From Saprospiraceae bacterium (lineage in GTDB: Bacteria > Bacteroidota > Bacteroidia > Chitinophagales > Saprospiraceae), in assembly GCA_020629535.1 (NCBI GenBank), contig JAHDDD010000005.1, forward strand, positions 1-41,295: a DNA stretch of 41,295 nucleotides, given 5' to 3'. Made by a program: the position numbers and the translations under genes. Under the pieces are notes generated by a model that saw only the letters and a list, made by a program, of their open reading frames with translations, was not told the origin of the DNA and made no database searches. Below are positions 30,501-39,500 of the stretch, in pieces. Position 1 is the stretch's first letter. Every line of letters starts with the position of its first letter.

Positions 30501-33500
30501 CTGAAAGCATTACTGTAGATCAAGCGCAAACTTATTCTGTAACTGTAACGGATGCTGATGGTTGTTCAGGTACTGCCACTATTGATATTGAAGTTACAAT
30601 GAACCCAGTGCCAACAATTGATGGGCCAATGGACATTTGTTCTAATTCTGATATCACATTGTCAGCAGGTACTTATGCAAGTTATGAATGGAGTAATGGA
30701 AATATAAACGAATCAATTACAGTATCAGAGCCTGGATTTTATTCAGTAACTGTAGTAGACGATAATGGTTGTTCTGGAGAAGCTTCAACGGAGGTTGCAT
30801 TGATCCCAGATCCTATTGTAAATATTGATGGAGATCTTTTGATTTGCCCAGGTGGTGTTGATGAAGTAATGCTAGAAGCGACAGCAGGATTTTCAAATTA
30901 TGTATGGAGTAGTGGTCAGTCAGGAACCAACATTATAACAGTGAATGCTCCTGGCACATACGCGGTTACCGTTACAGATGAAAATGGATGTACTTCTGAA
31001 ACAAGCGCAAATGTTATCGAAGATGAAGCTCCTGTGGTGAATATTGATGGAAATTTAACCTTTTGTATTGGATTTTCAACAACATTAACAGCTACTGAGG
31101 GATTTGCTTCATATAGCTGGAGTACAGGTGCAACCACCAATACCATTGAAGGTGATGCAGGTGGAACATATTCTGTTACCGTCACTGACGAAGATGGATG
31201 TACCAATGAGGCGTCTGTTACCATCAGTGAACTCGAAGAATTAGCTCCAACTTTAAATGGAGAAACGGATATTTGTCCTGGAGAGTATGAAGAATTTGTA
31301 CTCACACTTTCAGGCACTTATGAAATATACGATTGGGGTAACGGACCTGGAACTGTTGATTCATACACAGTAACAGGACCGGGTACTTATGGAGTAACGG
31401 TCACTGATATAAATGGTTGTTCCGGCGAAACTTCCATAACAGTGATAGAAAATGTGGTGGATGACTTGAGTGTTTCAGGTGGTCCGAATATTTGTGTTGG
31501 AGAAACAACCGAGTTGGAAGCTGTAGGAAACTTTAGCTCCTACATTTGGTCTCAAGGATCAACAAGTTCAAGCATACTGGTCATGGATCCTGGAACATAT
31601 TCAGTGACTGCGACGGATGCCAATGGTTGTACAGCAGAAGCATCAACGGAAATTATTTTGATTCCAGATCCAGTGGTAAACATTGATGGAGATCTTTTGA
31701 TTTGTCCAGGAGGAGTTGATGAGGTTATGCTTGAGGCTACTGCAGGATTTTCAAATTATGCTTGGAGTAATGGTCAAAGCGGAGTAAATATCATCACAGT
31801 CAATGCGCCTGGCACATATTCTGTAACCGTTACCAATCAAGATGGATGTACGTCTGAAGCAAGTACGGAGGTCGTTGAAGATGAAGCACCAGAGGTAAGC
31901 ATTGATGGAAACTTAACATTTTGCATTGATTTTTCAACCACATTGACGGCGACCCCAGGTTATGATGCCTATTTGTGGAGTACAGGTGCTACTACAAACG
32001 CTATTGAAGGAGACACTGGAGGTGAATATTCAGTAACCGTAACTGATGGTGATGGGTGTACAAATGAAGCCTCAGTGACCATCAATGAGCTCGAAGAATT
32101 GGCTCCGGTTTTAAATGGTGAAACAGATATATGTCCAGGAGATTATGAAGAATTTGTTTTGACACTCTCTGGGACTTATGAAATTTACGATTGGGGTGAC
32201 GGACCAGGTAGTATAGCTACATATACAGTGACAGAACCGGGAACGTATGGTGTTACCGTTACAGATATAAATGGTTGCTCAGGCGAAACAAGCATTACCG
32301 TAATGGAAAATGTAGTTGACGATTTGAGTATCTCCGGTGGTCCAAATATTTGCGTAGGTGAAACATTGCAATTGGACGCTCAAGGAAATTTCAGCTCTTA
32401 CATTTGGTCAGAAGGATCAACAAGTGCCTTTATCTTTATCATGGAATCAGGTACATATTCTGTAACAGCAACAGATGATAATGGATGTACAAATACTGCA
32501 ACGATTACTATTGAAGATTTTCCAGTGCCAGATCCAAGTATCGATGGAGAAGATAATTTCTGCTCAGGTTTATCTTCCACTTTAGATGTTGGACAATGGG
32601 AAAGTTATGCTTGGTCAACAGGCGCAACAACTTCTTCAATCGAAGTAACCATGCCTGGATCATATACCGTTACCGTTACCGATGCCAATGGTTGTACTAA
32701 TTCTACTTCAATTGAGGTAATTGAAAATGAAAATCCAGAACCAAGCATAGAGGGAGACTTGATGTTTTGTTTAAATGGATCTACTGATCTAAGTGTAAGT
32801 GGTGATTATGTAAGCATTGAATGGAGTGATGGTTCAACAGGCGCCATGGTGAATGTGCCAACGCTTGGAGAATTTTCCGTCACTGTAACTGATGCAAATG
32901 GCTGTACCGCAAGCTCAGCAGTTACAATTGAATTACAAGATTTCCTCTATCCGGAAATCATGGGACCTAACCTTGTTTGTACAGGTAGTTCTATAACATT
33001 GACCACAGGAGAATTTGATTTCTACGAATGGGGAGATGGATCAACTGAAAGTACATTGGAAGTAACGGGTGAGGGTACTTATCATTTAACAGTAAGTGAT
33101 GTAGAAGGATGTACCGGAACCTCTGTTTATGAAGTAATTGAAGCAGCACCTGTTCAAGTAGAAATCACAGGAGAAGAGTTTTTCTGTGCAGGCCTGTCAA
33201 CGACCCTGACAGCGGAAGGAGATTTGGTAGGATTTATTTGGTCAAATGGGGTGAGTACTCAGCAGAATGAAATTTCTGAAGTTGGTACGTACTCTGTAAC
33301 TGCTACGGATGCCAATGGATGTACTTCAACAAATGAAATTACAATAACTGAAGTTCCTAATCCTGAACCGACAATTGAAGGGGAAGAATTCTTCTGTATC
33401 GCTACAGAAACAACATTGACTGTAGGACAAGAATATGTTTCTTATGAATGGTCAACAGCAGAGACCACTCAACAAATAACAACCATGCTGCCTGGTACCT

Positions 33501-36500
33501 ATTCTGTCACAGTCACAGATGACAATGGCTGTTTAGGATCAACAGAGTTTGTGTTAATGGAATTTCCAGAAACGATAGTCAACATTAGAGGAAGTATGAC
33601 CTTCTGTCCTGATGGATATACTGAAGTTTATGTAGAAGGATTTGTTGAGGTATTGTGGAGTACAGGCGAAACATCAGATGTCATTCAAGTTGATACCGAA
33701 GGAGAATATTCAGTAACAGTAACTGATGAGAACGGATGTACAGCCAGTTCAGCCACCATGATAATTCAGCAAGATCAATTATATCCGCAAATCACGGGGC
33801 CACTCGAGTATTGTGAAGATGGAGAAACCATCTTGAGCGCGCCTATTGGATTCACTTTGTATGAATGGAATGTAGATACAGGACCGTCTCAATACAGTAT
33901 TACGGTTACAGAACCTGGCGTATATGAGGTTACCGTTACAGATAACTTTGGTTGCTCAGGAGAGTCAAGTGTAGAAGTGATAGAGCACGAGAACCCAACA
34001 GTTGATATAGAAGGAGAATTTAGTTTTTGCGAAGGAGAGCAAACAGAACTTTCAGCAACTCCAGGATTTGATGAATATTCCTGGTCTCCATCTGGCAGTG
34101 ATGATACAAGATTAATTAGTACAGATGGAGTTTGGTCAGTCACTGTGACTGATTCGAATGGTTGTACGGCAAGTTCAAGTGTTGTGATTGAAATCAATCC
34201 TTTGCCTGAACCTGAGATCATTGGAGAAGATGAAATTTGTGAAGGAGCGATCAATGTACTTGAATTATATGAAGAATATGAGTCATATCTATGGAGTACT
34301 GGAGAGACAACGCCAAGTATTGAGCACTCGAGTTTCCAACTTGTATATGTTACTGTAACAGATGCAAATGGTTGTACCGGAGTAGCAGATTTTGGATATG
34401 GAATATTGATTCCTGAACCAGTAGAAATATCGGGTTCTACCACATATTGTAATGGCGGACCGATATTGGATGCTGGAATTTATGTTGACTACGTTTGGGA
34501 AGGCCCATTGGAAGGTTATGATCAAACCATTGAAGCTTTCGAACCGGGTGTTTATACTGTCTATGTAACTGATTTTTATGGATGTGTATCAAGTAGTTCT
34601 GTAGAAGTTACTGTAGGGGATTCACTCGAACCTACCATAACAGGAGATGATACTTTCTGTTCTGGATCAACTGCTACATTAAATGCAGGGGTATTTGATA
34701 GCTATACTTGGGATGGACCAGAGACTGGTGTTGGACAATTTCTTGAAGTAAGTACTGCAGGTACATACTACCTTACCGTTACCAATGCAGAAGGTTGTGA
34801 AGGAGAAGCTGAATTTGAAGTTTCAGAATTGCCGATTCCTGTGCCAGTTGTAACAGGAGCTCTTTCGATTTGCAACGGGAATAGTACGACATTGTCAGTG
34901 GCCGATTTCCAAAGTGTGGAATGGTCTACAGGTCAATCAGATAATTCAATAGCAATTGCAAATCCTGGAAGTTATACAGTGACTGTAACAGATGTCAATG
35001 GTTGTACAGGATCTAGTGCTGTAAATGTAAGCAGCCTTGACCAACCAGTCCTAGATATTTTAGGTGATCCGGTTCTTTGTGAAGGAGGCAGTACTAGTTT
35101 GTATGTTACCGGTTTTGAATCCTATATCTGGAGTTCTGGAGAAACAACTTCTGAAGTTGTTGTAACTGAAGGAGGAAGTTATACAGTGACTGCAACAGAT
35201 GCGGGAGGATGTACTGCAGAAGGAATTATTCAAGTGAGTATATTGCCATCCGTTGCACCGGTTATAGGTGGTTCTACAACAATTTGTCAGGGCTCAAGCA
35301 CAATACTTGATGCCGGTAGTCAATACGTGAGTTGGACTTGGTCAAACGGAGAGACCAGCCAAACCATTGAAGTTTCGGAAACAGGAACATATAGCGTTAC
35401 CGTTGTCAATGATAACGGTTGTCAACAATCAGCTGAAATTTCAGTAACAGAAGATTCATCTTTGGATATTAATATCATAGGTCCTTCGACTTTTTGTGCT
35501 GGTGAAAGTGTAACACTAGATGCAGGAGCTTTTAGTTCATGGGTCTGGGATACACCCCAAGGTCCATTCAATACACAAACAATAACAGTAAATTCACCGG
35601 GAACATACAACGTTACCGTTGATAATGGACAAGGTTGTATGGGAACAGGAACTTTTGAACTTGGTGAGCTAGATGCTCTTACCCCTACTATCCTTGGACC
35701 GGAAAGTATTTGCGTCGGTGAATCTGCAAGTTTGAACGCAGATCAAACATACAACAGCTATAATTGGTCAAATGGTGAAACATCACCTGGTATTACGATT
35801 ACTAACGGTGGTGTATACGTACTAACAGTAACTAACACAGAAGGCTGTAGTGGTGTTGCTGAATTCGAAGTGGCGGCTACCACCATTGATGCTCCCCAAA
35901 TTCAAGGGCCAACAGAATTTTGCTTTGGATCAACGGTTACTCTTGACGCAGGAGTTTATGATTCTTATGCATGGAGTGTGGCTGGTGCTACTGATCAATT
36001 TATTACAATTGGTTCGCCTGGTGAAGTTTTTGTGACCGTCACAGATGCAGCAGGGTGTACAGCAGTAAGTTCAGTTACATTGCAATTGATTGAAGCTGAG
36101 GAAGCACAAATTATTGGTTCGACAAGTTTCTGCCCGGGGAGCTCGACAAGTATCGAAGTGGCCGGAGATTGGACTGCAGTGGAATGGAGTAACGGAGAGA
36201 CAGGTACTTCAATTACCATTACAGAGACCGGAAATTATTCGGTTACCACAACTGATGCAAATGGTTGTACGAGTGCAGATAGTGTTGAAATTACAGAAGA
36301 TAGTAATTTAATTATTGATATAGTTGCAAGTAGTACTTCTATATGTGAAGGTTCTACAGCGACATTAAATGTAGGAGGTAATTTTGATTCCTACGAATGG
36401 AGTAATGGTGAGACCGGATCTTCTATTGAAGTATCTGAAGCTGGTGTGTACTCAGTAATGATCTCAGATGGAGCCGGTTGTATGGGCGAAGCTGAAATTG

Positions 36501-39500
36501 CCATTGAAACATCAACCATTGAGACCCCTGAAATTTTAGGAGTTACTGCACTTTGTGCTGGAGCTTCGATAGTCTTAGAATTAGATCAACCATATTCTAC
36601 TTATGAGTGGTCAAATGGAGAAACAGGATCTACATTAGAAGTAACTCAACCTGGCACATATGCTGTTACCGTTAGTAATCAAGCTGGTTGTGTTTCAGAG
36701 CAGAGCATTACCATTTCGGAAGTCAGTATCGAGGAGCCAGTAATTACCGGTCCGTCGATTATGTGCGAAAATGGTAGCATTACGTTGACCGCCAATGAAT
36801 TTGATAATTACTTATGGAGTATTCCTGGACAAACAGGAGCTGAGGTCGAAGTGACTGAGGCAGGCACATACACGGTTACCGTTTCAGATGCCAATGGATG
36901 TCAGTCATCTACAAGCTTTAATGTAGTGTATCATCAAGTGGCAGATGTGCAGATTTCAGGTTCAACGAGTTTCTGTGTAGGCGGATCTACGTTCCTAAAT
37001 GTATCTGATGAATGGATAGCCTATGAATGGAGTACTGGAGATAACAGTCAAATCATTCAAATAAGTGAAGCCACAGCAATCACTGTGACTGTTACTGATG
37101 TGAATGGATGTACTGCTACTGGAAGTATTGAAGTAGAAGAGTCTTCATCTTTATTCCCTGAGATCGCTGGTGATCAAAACATTTGTCCTGGTGAATCAAC
37201 GGAATTGGATGCTGGTTTTGGATTTGATAGTTGGCAATGGAGCAATGGTGCTTCAGGCCAAACCATTACTGTAGATGAAGCTGGAGTTTATACTGTAACT
37301 GTGACGGATGCATCAGGCGGTTGTACGGGTGAAGGAAGCATTGAGATCGCCATTGCAGATATTGAAAATCCAGTTCTACTTGGTCCTGAAGTTATGTGTG
37401 CAGGTCAAGTTGAAATGATCACGGTCGGAAATAGTTTTGAATTTTTCGAGTGGTCAACAGAAGAATTAACACAATCAATAGAGGTAAATCAGCCAGGAAC
37501 ATATACAGTTACCGTTACAGATGACGCAGGATGTGAAAGTGTAGGGGAACTAAATATTGATCAAGCCAATGCACCAGAATTTGAAGTTGTTGCAGTAAGT
37601 TGTAACAATGGAGAAGGAACATTTTATGTAACCGTATTAACAGAAGCTGAGACCATTTCTAATAATCTTAATATGGATTATACGGATTTGGGAGATGATA
37701 GATATTTGTTCGAAGGTATTGACACATCAGCAACCTTCCAAATCACTTTTGGTATTGAAGCCATCGATTGTGAATCGATACTTGAAGTGGAGACACCAGA
37801 TTGTAGTTGTGTCGCTGTTGCAGATGCTGGTGATGATGGATTGCTTTCTTGTGAAATAGAACAGGTGACCATAGGAGGTGGTTTAACAAGCACAGGAAAT
37901 GACATTGAAATATCTTGGTTTGATCAAAACGGAGATTTCATTTCAAATGAACAATATATTGATGTAACTGAGCCTGGTGTTTATACAATAGAAGTAGCAA
38001 ATCTTGATGCTGATTGTGTAAGTAGTGATCAGGTCGAAGTGATCAATACTAGCATTGAAACACCAGAAATTCTTGGTGAAACTACCATTTGTTCTGGTGG
38101 GTCTACAACGCTTGAATTGGATCAAACTTATATCAACTATGAGTGGTCGAATGGAGAGACAAGTTCCACCATTGATGTTTCTGAGCCAGGCACATACTCT
38201 GTTACCGTTAACAATGATGAAGGATGTGATGCTGTTCAAAGCATAACAATTGCAGAATCGATAATAGATCCTGTCATAACAGGTCCATCAATCATGTGTG
38301 AGAATTCAAGTATCACATTGACGGTCAATGAATTTGAGAACTATAGCTGGAATATTACCGGTCAAACCGGACCAGAAGTAGAGATAACTGAAGCGGGTAC
38401 ATATTCTGTTACCGTTTCGGATGCAAACGGTTGTGAAGCTTCAACAAACTTTGAAGTAGTTTACTATCAAGTTGCTGAAGTACAGATTTCTGGTTCTACC
38501 AGTTTCTGTGTGGGAGGATCTACTTTCCTCAATGTATCAGATGAATGGACCGGATTCGAATGGAGTACTGGCGAAACTGACCAAGTTATTGAGGTAAGCG
38601 AAGCATCTTCTATTTCAGTAACCGTAACCGATGCAAATGGATGTACTGCCATAGGAAATATTGATGTTGAAGAATCTACTTCATTGTTCCCTGAAATTGC
38701 AGGAAATCAAAATCTATGTCCTGGTGAGACATCGGAATTGGATGCAGGTTTTGGATTTGCAAGTTGGGAATGGAGTAATGGTCAGACAGGACAAACAATC
38801 ACAGTGGATGAAGCAGGAACATACACAGTTACAGTAAGCGACACTTCCGGAAGTTGCACAGGTGAAGGAAGCATAGAAATTACAGTTGCTGATGTTGAAG
38901 AACCTGTTTTAAGCGGACCGGAATTAATATGTGCTGGTCAAAATGAAGCCATCTCTGTTGAAAACGAATTTGAGTTTTATGAATGGTCGACGGAAGCATT
39001 CACACAGTCTATTGATGTTGATCAGCCAGGAACATATACAGTCACCGTTACTAACTTAGCAGGATGTGAAAGTACAGGCGAGCTAAGTATCGCCCAAGCT
39101 GAAGCACCAGACTTCGAAATCCTGGAGCTTACTTGCAACAGTGCAGATGGAACTTATGATGTTACCGTCGTATCTGAGGCTGAAACCATTACCAACAATC
39201 TGGGAATAGAATATACAGAACTTGGTAATGACAAGTATGAATTTGCAGGAATTGATACAGCATTGGTGATTCAAATTATGTTTGGTATTGAAGGTATTGA
39301 TTGTGAATCAGTGCTTGAGGTAGAGTCACCTGATTGTAATTGTGTTGCTATAGCAGATGCGGGTGAGCTTGCCATGCTTTCTTGTGACATTGAAGAAGTT
39401 ACCATCGGAGGTCCGTTAACAAGTGTTGGAGATGAATTTGAAATTTCATGGTATGATGAGAATGGTCAATTCATTTCAAATGATCAATATATTGTAGTGA

